Positions 22,524 to 34,454 of a DNA stretch of 64,000 bases are shown here, in pieces. The notes under the pieces were generated by a model. The model searched no databases. It saw nothing but the letters and a program-made list of their open reading frames with translations, and was not told the origin of the DNA. The DNA is taken from the NCBI RefSeq assembly GCF_963169125.1, contig NC_084793.1:43209578-43273577 (forward strand), given 5' to 3'. The first letter of the stretch is position 1; each line of letters starts with the position of its first letter. The translations under genes were made by a program, and so were the position numbers. This DNA is from Humulus lupulus (taxonomy: Eukaryota; Streptophyta; Magnoliopsida; Rosales; Cannabaceae).

Positions 22524-25500
22524 TGTAGAACCCAAGTAGTCTAGTTAATTATTTATTTGTCTATTATTGTGAAATGTTCATAAATTTTGGTAATAAAAAA
22601 AAATACTTTTAGTTATGGTATTATTTTAAATAATGTTAGGAAGTGAGATGATTGCATAGCATGGAATAAACTCGTTATAAATAATGAAGTTTAGAATTTT
22701 ATTTATTTATTTATGTATTATTATGAAACAGCCAATAAGACTCATTTATATATATATATATATATATTTAGAGTAAGAATATAGCTATTTTTCTAAAATG
22801 GTTGAAAATAGATATTTTAAGTCTTTGAGTAAAGGTCTACTGATGTTAGTTTAGATAATAGTAATGATGAAGATTTCTTTTTTCTTAAATATTAGTATAG
22901 TTTTGGTCAACCTTGAATATGTGGAATAGGATTTAGTCAATTAAAGGATATGCTACGGTATGGAGTATGTTATATTATTTTATAATATAATGTAAAATTA
23001 TATTATATTATAATATAATTTTTTAGATTAAATAAATGTGACTAAGTGTGTCACATATTGTAACATATAATAGAAAGTTACAATATTTAGATATATGAGA
23101 TATATCCAAATAATGTAACATATTTGGTGTTACAAATTTGTAACTTCCAAATATTACCCTTTATTGTGTAAAATTGTTGTTACACAATATTGAGATGAAT
23201 TTCATAAAGTCATATGTGATATGGCTGTTAGAGATATGATTTTAACCCAAATAATGTGTTTTGGGAGTTACAAAATCATTTGGGAGGGTTTGGAACCGTT
23301 TGGAAAAACAACACAATTTTTTGTGCTGAAATTGGTCAGTGGCCGCAGCCACCAACATTCAGTGGTCGCGGCCTGTGGGACAGAGACCAGTGGCCGCAGC
23401 CACCAATGTCTCTGGCCGCGGCCACAAGCCAAAAACTGACAAATTTTTCAGTTTTTTCAATCTTTGTTGAACGGCTCAAAAAACCCAAATAACTCTCAAA
23501 TCTCATTTTTAATTCCATATTAATCCAATTAAACATTGGTAACAACCATGGGGGTTAGTGGAATTTGAAATTCAAAGGGTGTCTCTAAACTCTATAAATA
23601 GGAGCCTATAGCTCACTTGAAAGACACAACATTTCTATCCATTAGAGCACTTGGCTAGAAACACCTTGAGGCTTGATAATTCCATAAAGCTTTTCCAATA
23701 TCTGAGAGAGATCCCTTAGTGCTTGAGTTAGGGGGAAATAAGCTTTTGGACAAAGGTTTTAAACCTTGTTCAAGTTGGTGATCCTCAATCCTCTTCACTT
23801 AGGTTGTGTAAGTGAGAGTTTGCTTGTGTTTTTGTTCTTCCTTTTATTCTATTGCTTTTCTTCTTATTCACTTGTTCTATTTACTTGTATATTTTGTTTA
23901 AGAGTTGTAATATTTTCTTTTGGTCTAAACACTTTATTTTACTTGTAATCTTTTGCTTAGAGTTGTATTCTCACTATTCTCTTCTTCTTCATCATCATCT
24001 TCATTTTCTTTGGTTATTTGTAATTTTCAGTTATAGAGTTGTAATCTTATTCAATCAATCATTATTTATTTGTAATATATTGCATAGAGTTGTAATATTA
24101 TAATCATTTTCATTGAGGCAAAATAATATTTTCCTAACAGAGTAATGTAACAACCAACATAATTTCTAGTTTATATTTTTTTAAGCCAAAAATATTGGAA
24201 ATTATGTATCAGATAGTTATGATAAGTCATTAGCTAGATAATAGGAATACTAGTTGAATCACGTGTTATTCAAATATTTAAATCAAGGTGATGGTCCAAG
24301 TTGGTTAAAGGTTCACAGTAACATTAGTTTTAAGTCAAGAATATTTCATTATGTCAAATCATTGAGAATGAAGTGATTGGTTCATAATAAATGAACAACT
24401 TATTTTTCTAATATATTATTAGAAAATTTTGACTAGATAAACGTAGGTGAAGTCAAGTTGGTTAGGAAATATTCTAGGATGATAATTTGGGATTTGAATT
24501 TAAATATCAAATTGTTAGAGTTGGCTTATCAGAACCTTGTCTATATATAAAGAGTTACTATTCGAGACATTGAAAGAGCATAAAGAGAGGATTTTGACTA
24601 AGCACTATAAAGAGAAGAAGCCCAAGTTCAAGAAAAAGAAAGGTGTAGTTCTTTCCATTGCTTGGGGGATTTGAGTGATTGTTCAATTGAGGTATGTAGT
24701 ATTAAGCTTTTAATAGTTTGGATTATTATATAGATAGGGTACTAATAAGATTATTTTTAATGTTAGATTCTTGTAATAGTGGTCAGTTTTCTGAGGTGAT
24801 ATTTTTATCATATTCTTGGGGGTTTTCGCTTGCAATCTCTCACGCTCAGTATTTGATCTTATTTGAGGTAAGGAAGTTAGATAGAACTAGTCTTTGTTCT
24901 ATGTAAATCTAGTCTTACTTGTTGAGTTTCTACAGAGATCACAGTTTTTGACCGTGTAGGTCCACAATTCTGACCAAGTGTGGTCTCAAGGGTATTTTAT
25001 TCCCAACAAAATCAGGATCTCTTGCTTCCTCAACTTGTTTATATGTTGTTTCCTGTGGTAGAGATATGTGATATTGTTGTTGATATATTATTGCTTGAAA
25101 TTTAGTATGCTATAAAGTTCATGTTATGACTTTATTTTTTTTATTTTTATTTTTTATGAAGATAGAATTTTTGTTTGTAGGCGTGAAGCACTTCCTTACT
25201 GGGCTTTAGTTGCTCATTCATTTCTTTGTCTTCTGTGCAGATAAAAAGTGAAACTTTAGGGCAGACGCAATAAGCTGAGACTCGATCCAGAAGTGTGTGT
25301 ATCCTGTGAGGACCATGTAATCGATGGGAGATCTCGGACAAGCCAACTTTATTTATTTATTTCCAATAAAGATTGTTGCTATGATTATGTTAAGACTATT
25401 TGTTTTTTTTTTACTGGGATCCCATTTTGTCGAAATTTCTTATTCATTTAATAAATATGGCGACATCTATTGTTTATTTATATATTTTATTTTGAATAGT

Positions 25501-25534
25501 TTTTTTTATATATAAAAAAAGTTAGGGCGTTACA
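22524..25534 (+). mobile_element. Solo LTR A, itself containing solo LTR B1
   Basis: It begins TGTAGAACCC and ends GGGCGTTACA. It is flanked by a perfect 5-bp duplication CAGAG at 22519-22523 and 25535-25539. Without LTR B1 it is about 1.83 kb. No gag, pol, PBS or PPT is present, so it is a solo LTR left by LTR-LTR recombination. A TATA-like TATATATAAAGAG near 24541 gives plus-strand orientation. It interrupts an exon of the Tat-2 antisense gene. The lineage is not determined, although the termini are Ty3/gypsy-like. Confidence 0.88.
22968..24140 (+). mobile_element. Solo LTR B1
   Basis: It begins TGTTATATTATTTTATAATA and ends TTTTCCTAACA (1173 bases), with a perfect TSD GAGTA at 22963-22967 and 24141-24145. 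It is homologous along its length to B2 (32351-33522) on the other strand. A TATA box CTATAAATA at 23592-23600 is followed by the likely transcription start near 23625. GC-rich palindromic motifs around GGCCGCGGCC lie at 23339-23425. No internal retroelement domains are present. It is inserted in solo LTR A. Confidence 0.93.
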
Positions 25535-28500
25535 CAGAGCTCATCATTTCTAGCCCTAGCCCGGGCTATGCTGCGATACTGAGCCAGGAAAAACTGCAAA
25601 ACAACAAAACAAGTCAGAGATATACCCTTGATCACAATAAGAAGGAATTTTTCACCAAGGAAAGACAACTTGCAGTGAGGTTCATCCCCATAGCTGATTC
25701 CATGACATTCTCCGGGCTGCGCTCCTTGATGATCCTCAGATCCCTCGAGCTGGCCTTATAAGTGTGCCCCACCATATGGCTCGCCGTCTCGTAAATGATA
25801 CCCCAAAAAGCTTCAAGGATCTTTTCAAGATCCTGGGGATCTACTGGTATTCGAATGGTCGGGGCTGGGACGGTGGGGACTGGAGGCTCAGCTTGTATTA
25901 CTTGGGCCTGAGGAGGCACGAATTGAGGTGGAGGAGGAGGAGGGGGAACCTTAGCAGTAACAGAACTCACCGAAAATGATTCCTGAATTGAGCTCGCGTC
26001 TTTCCCCTTGGCAGGGGATCTTGAGATGTTGCCCGCTGCAGGGGGTTTTCTTCGAGATCCTGAGCCTCTTTATGGCGGGGCCCAAGCCGATTTTCTTAGT
26101 CTGAAACGCAGTTCGGAGGTCAGGAGCTTCGAGTTGTTCCATCTCTTCCCCTGAAAAGAAAAAAAAGGGAGTTAGTTCAGAAAGAAAGTTGTCAAAAACA
26201 TATACAAGGATAGAAAAATCAAGGATCCTACCCTCCGGGCTGGGGGAGGAGTCTATTATCACCAGCACGAGTGTTTTGACTGGGATAGGCATGACCTCTA
26301 GCCTTGGAATTAATGGAGGGGAGGGAGAGTCTACGATTAATATTTCTTGGATCCTAAGGGGTTCAGGCTCAGGTCCTTCCTCAGGGATGGACTCATCTAT
26401 GTACTGTCTAAATCCAGGGGAAAATGCACCCTGGAGCAGAGAATACCAAGTCCTACGGTTGGTTCCATATTCCTCAAAAATGGCGGATCTAAAGTTTAAA
26501 GTGTTGTCAACAACAACTGTGCCCTTAGGGTAACTATGGTCGTGGCATACCACTAGGTGGTCTACGCATTGGAGCAGGGTTACATTACGATTTGGGTTAT
26601 GATGATGACAATGGACGAGCTGATTTGGGTTAAATCGAACTAACCTAAAATTGGAAACAACCCTATCTAATTCCCTATAGGGGTATGGGTTACCTTGGCC
26701 GGAGGGGCCGACTACTGCCCCTGACGCAGCTCGCTCCAAATCAGGTCCCTGGACAGCCTCGGGAGCCCGCCTTTTTTGCACAAGAGACACTTCGTCCTCT
26801 TCTTCTTCCTCGCCCTCAGTGGCTAGTAAAGCCTCCTCTTGAGAGGAGGGAAGCTCGCGGATCACCGGAAGGGTAGCCCAGGACCTTAAGGCCAACGTTT
26901 GACCTTTGTCAATCAACTTGCATGCCAGCATTGTGACATCATTTATGACCTGCCGGTAGTCCTTCTCACTGGGTGGAAACCTAGAAAATTTCTCGTATTG
27001 ACCCCCAAGGGTCACGGACTTTTCCGTCCTCACAAATATGGCTGCACGAGAAAAAAATTCAGTTAAGATGTGTACAAAAGAAATATCTTGAAAGGAATAA
27101 AATGTCACGAGCTGAAGTCGCAAAAGTAGGAAACTTATGAGGACGGTTGAAGTATCGGTGTTCACAATTCTGGAATCCATTCGACATAAAGAATAAGTCT
27201 TTGTAGTCGTTGGGATGGCTGGGAAGCTCGATGATGGGGCAGAGTTGGGAAACCATGTGATAATAGAACCCGCCACCTCGCTCTTTCTACTCCGGGCTAG
27301 CTTTGAGAGAGAAAAAGTATAGTATATCTGCCGAGGTAGGGACCTCCCACTCATGCTTCAAAAATAAATATTTCAGCCCCGCCAAAAGTCTATAAGAATT
27401 TGGGGGGAGCTGAAATGGAGCCAACTTCACGTAATTTAAAAAGTCTGCGAAGTATTGGTCCAGGGGAAAAAGGCCCCAGCCTTCAGATGTTCATCACTCC
27501 AAGCCGCGAAGTCGTCTTGGAGAGGGGAGCAGCTCTGTTCTCCATCAAATGCAGGACGAGCAAGGAGAGTTCCGGTCCCGACCTCTATGTTGTGGCTCAG
27601 CATGATTTTGTTCACCCTCCCTTGGGTCGTGATCTTCGATACGATACGTTCAGCCTCGAAGTAGGCATTTGGGTCAACCACCAGCTCCTTCTCCACCACG
27701 GAACCGAAGTGTGGGATGGGAGACTCTAGGGGGATCTGCTTCCCCTTATTCTTCTGAGCGGACGAGCTTGATGCATTTTTCTTTGAGGCGGTTTTCTTTT
27801 GAGGAGCCATCAGATCGCCTAACGAGCAGAACGACCTAGTTAGTAGGCAACCTAAGAGGATTTAAGGTCTATGGCGCGAGGATACGAAGGGGGGAATGTT
27901 TTACTTTTGTTATATGAGCTGAGGTTAGCCTCAGTCCCATCGCGCGATGCCACGCGATACCCTAAGTTACGGGCCTCGGTTTCCTAACAGACCCCTGATA
28001 TTTAGGGATTCGTGTGTCAGACTGCCAGACCACTACTTACCTTGGGAGGCAGTTTAGTACAAAACCACTCAAGAAACGTAACCTCTAAGCTATCTGGTTT
28101 GAAACCTAAAAACCCTTTGTCTCCTTTATCCCGAATGGGTATTCTCTAAATTAGTTTACCATTAGAATTACCCAGATTTACCCAGAAATTTCCCAGTTTT
28201 ATGAATGTCTTATTTTTAGACCTATTTTTGGACTCACCCGTTGAACTTAAGTCGAAACCTATTCCCTAAAAACATTTAGAAGTAGCCTAACAGTGACTAC
28301 GGTGAATATTGCGGATGGACTTGGTGAAGAACAAAAGTCCATTTTTAAAAAAAAAAAAAAAAAACTCTTAAAACCAAAGAATGAGATACTTACAGTGTGT
28401 TCTTCGACGGTAATATGTAGAATTACCGAAGGGAAGTTTTTGGAAAACTTATGAGCTACTGGGTGCGGTGAACAATTTTCGGGGATTTCTGGAAAAGAAG

Positions 28501-28569
28501 AGAGGTTTAGAAGTGCAAAAGAGGAAATTTTTTAAATGAAAGGTGGTGAAGTCTAAAACTTGGCCATCA

Positions 28570-28578
28570 CTTTTATAC
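28570..28578 (-). promoter_or_regulatory. Candidate TATA box of the Tat-2 antisense gene
   Basis: On the minus strand GTATAAAAG lies about 760 bases upstream of the antisense start codon, between that gene and the 3' LTR. An independent promoter here is an inference from position and sequence only. The 28 bases downstream give no further core element. Confidence 0.35.
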
Positions 28579-28828
28579 GTAAATTGTGTAGATTGATTTG
28601 GGCCATCCAATTGGGTTATTTCAAGATCCAAAGGCCAAGGTTAAATAGACAAAACGGCGGCAAAAAGGTGAAAATACAATTATTGCAGTCCTCGAAACCC
28701 AAACAGATGCCAATTGTAGTACACCACGTGTCCATTACTCGAGTAGTGGGCAGACATGATTTTATGTAACGGAAGTTTAAAAGCCTCTACTATGTAGGTA
28801 AGAAAATGACGACGTCATACACGAGTAG

Positions 28829-28844
28829 GAGCTTGGGGGGAAAA
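28829..28844 (+). other. Tat-2 polypurine tract
   Basis: GAGCTTGGGGGGAAAA lies immediately before the 3' LTR start TGTTGTACCC. A very similar tract precedes the LTR at 37501, supporting a shared lineage. Confidence 0.8.
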
Positions 28845-29564
28845 TGTTGTACCCTAATTTTAGCCCAAGCTCATTCACTCAGCTCGGGTACAGCTGACAA
28901 ATAAATATGCGAAGAAATAACCAAGGGAATGATATCTGCTTTATCCACGTAGACAACTCAAGTTTAAAGTGGACACGAGTGGTATTAGGCGTCCTGGGTT
29001 TAACCTGAGCTACCGACATGAAGGTTGTGAAGCGCGAGCTCATAATATTCAAACGTGTGGTCGAAGTACGAGCTTGGAGGAGATATTCAGCTCGTGGTAA
29101 TTTGAATATATTGCACACCCATGGATCCCCAGAGACTCGGGTCCTCTTATACGTTTATTTATGACCAGGCTGTCATATTTAATGTCCCAGATATTAGGAG
29201 AACATCTACTGTATGATAAAATCATATCCCATTATAAATGAGAAATATATGTATTAAATGTAATAAATATGTATATGCATGATTGACTCACGCGGTTACC
29301 CAAACCAGTCTATGGAATTCCCTTATAAATATTGGGAATGTAGGACAGGGAAGAGGACCATTATTCTGTAATACTGAAACTCTGCCAAAATAGAGAGAAA
29401 ACAACAATAATATAGACTCGTGAACTAGGTGGATTTTAACCACTGAACCACGTAAAAGATTTGTGCTCTTGTGAATTCATTTCATTTTTTATTACGGTTT
29501 ATTACTAAGCACTAATCTATCTTTTTATTTCTTAATACACTGTTGGCGAAAAACCGCGTCAATA
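28845..29564 (+). repeat. Tat-2 3' LTR
   Basis: It begins TGTTGTACCCTAATTTTAGC and ends GCGTCAATA, a one-base change from the expected CAACA (720 bases). A TATA-like CTTATAAATATT is near 29322. It matches the 5' LTR remnant at 14434-14581 almost exactly. Copia-1 sequence resumes to the right. Confidence 0.88.
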
Positions 29565-30536
29565 GTTCCAATAAAAGACTGTCTTTTATTTGTTTTATGT
29601 GTCTAATTGTTACAAGTCAATCTAAAAAATAATTCACATATATGTTTCACTTAATTGTGGTTGGAATAATATGTCTTATTTATTAAATCTATGATTTTCA
29701 CAATAATGAATGATTCATAATTGTCATTTATACTCATTGACGGAATAGGTGGAACAAATATATTTCAAAAATAACAACTAAATTTATTATTCAAAAGAAA
29801 TATCAAATTTGTTCACTTATCAAATAAATGAATCTTAAATATAGTTTCTAGAAAGAATTCTAGAACTAATATAAAGAAAGAAATTCATGCAAAGTCAAAA
29901 ATAAAAAACTAAATTCCATGCCAGTTATTTCTTGGTCTACTAATCTGCAATCATTTTCTTGTTTCTCTTTCGCATTTCTTTCTTTTCTTGAATAATGCAT
30001 TCCTGAAAACAAGACAAAAATATGGTTTAGTGGCATAAAAATTTGAATCAACTATTCAAATATATTAAAAGGAGATGAGCAAATCATATTTACCATTTCT
30101 TCTTGCAAACTTCTCAAGTAATCAAAAGAGTCTTTTTTTATCCTTTCCCATATCTTGTATGTAGATCTAAGGTTTACATATCTCGATTTAATATCGCCAG
30201 ACACAGTCTTTAGTATGCAATGACGAGCCAAATAATCAGATCTCATCCAATCCGCATATTTTTATAATCATCATAATCAGATAAAGTTGATGGCTCATCT
30301 GGAGGCACATCAATGATTGCATAATACACTTTTAGTTTACTCAAAACTATGTGTATGTTTCTGTACCAATCATCAAGATTGTTGAAGTCTAAATGAAAAG
30401 TACTTAGGTGGTCGTCATAAGGATTCACTAGTTCTTTCACATTTTGAGGTCCTTGATTAGGATTAAGAGAATTAACCATTGTTGATGGAAATAAATAAAT
30501 AAGATATAATGAATTAAAACATATAATAAATACCAT
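29565..30536 (-). pseudogene. Copia-1 gag
   Basis: Two minus-strand frames, 30243-30536 and 30052-30246, join by one frameshift near 30245. The real start is probably the internal Met of TMVNSLNPNQ, near 30480. The stretch DDWYRNIHIVLSKLKVYY followed by PPDEPST is typical of copia gag N-terminal domains. No CCHC knuckle was found before the sequence meets the Tat-2 LTR at 29564. Sequence from 29565 to about 29860 is AT-rich without a recognised motif. Confidence 0.7.
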
Positions 30537-32350
30537 ATACTATTTGGAAAAGTAAACATGATGCATGAATGCAACATATAAAAACGTATAAAAAAAATTA
30601 TATATTAATCCATGATAAATTAATTTGAAAATCAATGGACCAGCCTTGGGGTAGGTCGACTAACTTCAAATTAATTTTGAGACAAATCTCAATTTCATAA
30701 GTGAAAACTTAAAAACGTCTTTTTCTTTTTTGACTTATGAACTACCACAAGTTTAGTCAAGATGGATTAGTCGTGCTCGAAAGCCTAGACACACCTTTGG
30801 AGTGTAACCCATTATTCTCAATTAATGACTTAACTCAAGAGTGTGTCTTAGGGTCAGTCAAACTTGAAATACATCACTAATTATATTCTCATAGGAGAAG
30901 TCAACATCGAGATAAAATAAAATTCTGAAGTTTTTCCTAAGGGAGGCCGCAAACGGAGGCGATACGAGGCACTTCTTATGCCTCTTGGTGCTCAACCAAT
31001 AATGGAGACCATGAGACTTATTGTCATAACTCCCTCTCCCACTCACTATTTTGGAAAATTGTGTTTTTCACAAAATTAATATTTTTAAATTTAGTTGTAA
31101 AAATAAATTTAATTATTTTTACTAAATAATATTCTAACAATTACTAATCCAATTAAGCAAAAAATAAAAATTGTGCCCTTAATTCTAATTTTAATTTTGC
31201 TTTAGTTAAGAGGATATCATTTTTATTTTAATAAAATATTTTTCATTAAAATAAAAAATTAAACAACTTTAATTTTGATTTACCATCTTAACTAATTAAG
31301 ACTAAGTTTATTATTATATGAATTATCATATATAAACATATAATAAAATATAGGATGTTCCTAATAGCATTTTTCTATATGAATATAATGCATGCTAATT
31401 GCATATTGTGTAGGTATATGAATGGCATGTTATAATGCATGACAAAATATTAAACACTTTAATCACATTCAAACATTTATAATAAGTAAATAAGAGCAGG
31501 TTCGTAACTTTTCGGTATTTCTAGAAAAATTACAACAATTGCAAACAAATACATGAAAATGTAAGCTAGACTATCTAAGGACTAATGAAGAGCGCCTTGA
31601 TCTCGAACCTTGAGATGTAGTCTTGTTGAGCTAATGCCACCTTTTTCTATGTCCATTTTGAATTATACAAATTTTTTAATATTTTAAACAAACTTTTAAA
31701 ATAATTAAACTTTGGGTTTTAACAACCATATAGTTTCTTAGTCCCAATTTGGATTTGGGTAATTTAATTCAAAATAAAATTAAACAATTTAATTTTAATA
31801 AATTAAACAATTTAATTTTAATAAATTAAACAATTTAATTTTAATAAATTAAAATTCATAATAATTTTAACTTTGGATATTTTAATTAAAACAATTTTAA
31901 TTATGGAAGAGGATAATTAAAACATTTTTAATTAAGGAAAATAATAAATATTATTTAAATTAAAGAAATTTCCAAATTAAAACTATTTTAATTCAATTTC
32001 AGATTTTTAATTAAATGAATAATTAAAATAATTGTGGTAACAACACATTATGGTTTGTATGATACAAACCCTAGGTGTGTACAATTGTGGGGCGACGGCA
32101 GGGAGGTCTAGCGGTGTAGGCTGCACGGCTCAGGGTGGTGCTGGCAGGGGCGCGCGACTAGGCAGGCACGTCGTGGAGTGCAGCTGGGCGCAGGCGTGCG
32201 TAGGTGCAGGGGCACGGCTCGGGCCATCTTAGAATTTCATCCAAAATTTTAAAAGAAAAATTACAAAATTCCTATGCCCCAAAAAAGGCTTACACTTTTC
32301 ATCTAGAAATTTTAAGAACAAGTCCTAGACCCAAAAACACCATTACAAAC

Positions 32351-33522
32351 TGTTAGGAAAAATAGTTTTGCCTCAATGGAAATAGGTAAGAATATTACAA
32401 CTCTAGGTAATATATTACAAATAAATATAGATTGATTAAATAAGGTTACAACTCTATAACTGAAAGTACAAATAAACAAAAAGAAGAAGAAGAAGAAGAA
32501 GAAGAAGAAGAAGAAGAAGAAGAAGAGAAGAAGAATAGAATAGTGAAAAATACAACTCTAAGCAAAAGATTACAAATAAAGTAAAGGTGTTTGAAACAAA
32601 AGAGAAGATTACAACTCTAAACAAAAGTTACAAGTAAATAGAACAAGAGAATAAGAAGAAAAGCAATAGAATAAAATGTAAGAACATAAACACAAGTAAA
32701 CTCTCACTTACACAACATAAGTGAAGAGGGTTGGGGATCACCAACTTGAACAATGTTTAAAACCTTAGTCCAAAAGCTTATTTCCCCCTAACTCAAGCAC
32801 TAAGGGATCTCTCTCAGATTAAAGGAAATGCTTTCTTGAATTATCAAGTCTCAAGGTGTTTCTAGCTAAGTGCTCTAATGGATAGAAATGTTGTGTCTTT
32901 CAAGTGAGCTATAGGCTCCTATTTATAGAGTTTAGAGACACCCTTTGAATTTCAAATTCCACCAACCCCATGGTTGGTACCAATGATTAGTTGGATTATT
33001 ATGGAATTAAAAATGAGATTTGGGAGTTATTTGGGTTTTTGGAACCGTTCAACACTTTTGGAAAAAACTTAAAAAAATTCCTGAAATGCACTTGTGGCCG
33101 CGACCAGGGACATCAGTGGCCGCGGCCACTGCTCTCTGTCCCACAGGCTGCTGCCACTGACCAATTTCAGCACTTGAAAATGTGCTGTTTTTCCAAACGG
33201 TTCCAAACCCTCCCAAATGATTTTGTAACCCCCAAAACACATTAATGGGGTTAAAATCATATCTCTAACAGCCATTTCACATATGGCTTTATGAAATTCA
33301 TCTCAATATTGTGTAACACCAAATTTACACAATAAAGGGTAATATTTGGAAGTTACAAATTTGTAACACCATATATGTTACATATTTGGATATATCACAT
33401 ATATCTAAATATTGTAAATCTCTATCATATGTTACAATATGTGACACTCTTTGTCACATTTTTTTAATCTAAAACATTATATTATAATATAATATTACAT
33501 TATATTATAAAATAATATAACA
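32351..33522 (-). mobile_element. Solo LTR B2
   Basis: This is the second copy of the B1 LTR family, on the minus strand (1172 bases). Plus-strand ends are TGTTAGGAAAA and AATAATATAACA. The TSD is a perfect CAAAC at 32346-32350 and 33523-33527. The TATA box is CTATAAATA on the minus strand, near 32919-32927. The same GGCCGCGGCC-type palindromes occur at 33090-33135. It is inserted in the copia leader. Confidence 0.93.
32481..32525 (+). repeat. (AAG)n microsatellite
   Basis: About 15 uninterrupted AAG units lie inside solo LTR B2. The matching place in B1 (23983-24010, other strand) has only a short, interrupted CTT/CAT run, so the expansion happened after the copies separated. Confidence 0.9.
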
Positions 33523-33640
33523 CAAACAACCCTTAAGAATATATCATCATGAATACAAATATCCATCCATTCAAACATATATCACATGTAATATAAAAAT
33601 GCACATAGTCCCACACAGCAATAATAATATGCAGAGATTA

Positions 33641-33660
33641 ATGACCTGGTCTCATACCAA
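33641..33660 (-). other. Copia-1 primer binding site
   Basis: On the minus strand TTGGTATGAGACCAGGTC lies directly after the LTR end. The TGGTAT start fits the initiator-methionine tRNA site (TGGTATCAGAGC) used by most copia elements, with a few changes. Confidence 0.75.
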
Positions 33661-34454
33661 TTGTTGGAAAAAACAATCAGAGTGCACAGTGAAAATAGCG
33701 TGGTGGGCCCAGTTTAAAAAAAAAAACACAACAAAATTTTCATCTCTCATATAAATAATTTATATGTTCAAGAAAACATCTAGATAGAAAGATTAATATA
33801 CAATATTATTAATCATGCAAAATATATATAAATATACACATACTTATATATATCACATGCACACGTATACAAATATTAAAAAACATAAATATTTATCTCC
33901 TGAAGCCTATCAAGTGTCATTGAGTCTTTTCGTATATGTATATATATATATATCGATCTTCCTATCCAACGCTTTGAGTACTCAAACCATGATCTTCCGG
34001 AGTGTTCTCTACACCTCAAGATATATGTGGGTACATAGAGAACATGAGTTTGTAATTTAGAAATCACAAGTATATCTTAACACATGAGAACTTGGATTAT
34101 GGCTTGAGAAGAGTTAGAATAAAAGAAGAAGATGATGACAATTTCTTGTCTGACAAATTCTGAAACTTTTTCTGAATCTTCACCCTCTTGTTTTCTTCTT
34201 GTTATTTCATAATATATATAGAGATTATATATTACCTTATTATTCCTAATAATAATAGTAATATATTAATAATTTCATAATGATGATAGGAATTGATTTA
34301 GGTAAATATTTAACTTACCAAATTTGAACAAATCTATTTTCAAATAATTAAATAAATAAATAAATAAAATAAAAATAATACTGATATTTTATCAGTACAC
34401 TGCTACACGCATGGCCTAGTCCCTTGATTGTGTCATGCGTGTATAGCAGTATTC

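Larger units (their letters stand above)
22044..27810 (-). pseudogene. Tat-2 antisense gene (spliced, coiled-coil protein), interrupted by solo LTR A
   Basis: This gene lies in the 3' region of Tat-2 on the opposite strand. The start is ATG at 27810 (MAPQKKTASKK). The N-terminal part, to about 27060, resembles the plant 'putative gypsy type transposon' family (PF04195-like), with LAPFQLPPNSYRLL in a shifted frame near 27390-27430. Introns with GT-AG ends fit at 27042-27134, 26151-26231 (in phase, with TTTTTTTTCTTTTCAG at the acceptor) and 25594-25669. Acidic and proline-rich stretches follow. The C-terminus (22044-22518) is an Ala/Gln/Glu-rich coiled coil. The frame reads directly across the solo LTR A target site, so that insertion split a coding exon. 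At least one frameshift (near 27450) and one TAG (near 27295) also break it. Antisense genes of unknown function are established for Tat elements such as Grande and Retand. The family assignment is from memory of motifs. Confidence 0.7.
14420..29564 (+). mobile_element. Tat-2: older Tat element with long 3' region
   Basis: A remnant of its 5' LTR (14434-14581) is followed by PBS, decayed gag-pol to about 20961, a 3' region of nearly 8 kb with a tandem array and an antisense gene, PPT (28829-28844) and a complete 3' LTR (28845-29564). The LTR remnant and the 3' LTR agree almost base for base over their shared part, so they belong to one element. Many stops and frameshifts mark it as older than Tat-1. 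Solo LTR A is inserted at 22524-25534. Confidence 0.85.
30537..33640 (-). other. Copia-1 leader between PBS and gag
   Basis: About 1.9 kb of AT-rich, non-coding-looking DNA once solo LTR B2 is removed. It holds a conserved-looking segment at 30640-31060 (minus-strand CATGGTCTCCATTATTGGTT), a run of three 24-bp AT-rich repeats near 31776-31850, and a GC-rich island at 32085-32225. No convincing gene was found. The 60-codon frames here have no family features. Confidence 0.5.

Noticed and set aside
26189..26533. A 114-codon plus-strand frame in the Tat-2 3' region.
   Set aside because: It is opposite the antisense gene, whose frame carries introns and family-like motifs.
7763..29565. AATAG on both sides of the Tat pair (7763-7767 and 29561-29565) as a target-site duplication.
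   Set aside because: The right copy overlaps the LTR end, which should be CAACA by comparison with 14577-14581. The two flanking LTRs also belong to different elements, so a matching TSD is not expected.
32050..32232. A 60-codon Gly/Ala/Arg-rich frame.
   Set aside because: It follows from the GC-rich island, crosses its borders into AT-rich DNA and shows no domain.
33815..34060. An 81-codon frame with KYTHTYIYHMHTYT.
   Set aside because: It arises from simple TATA/CACA-rich LTR sequence.
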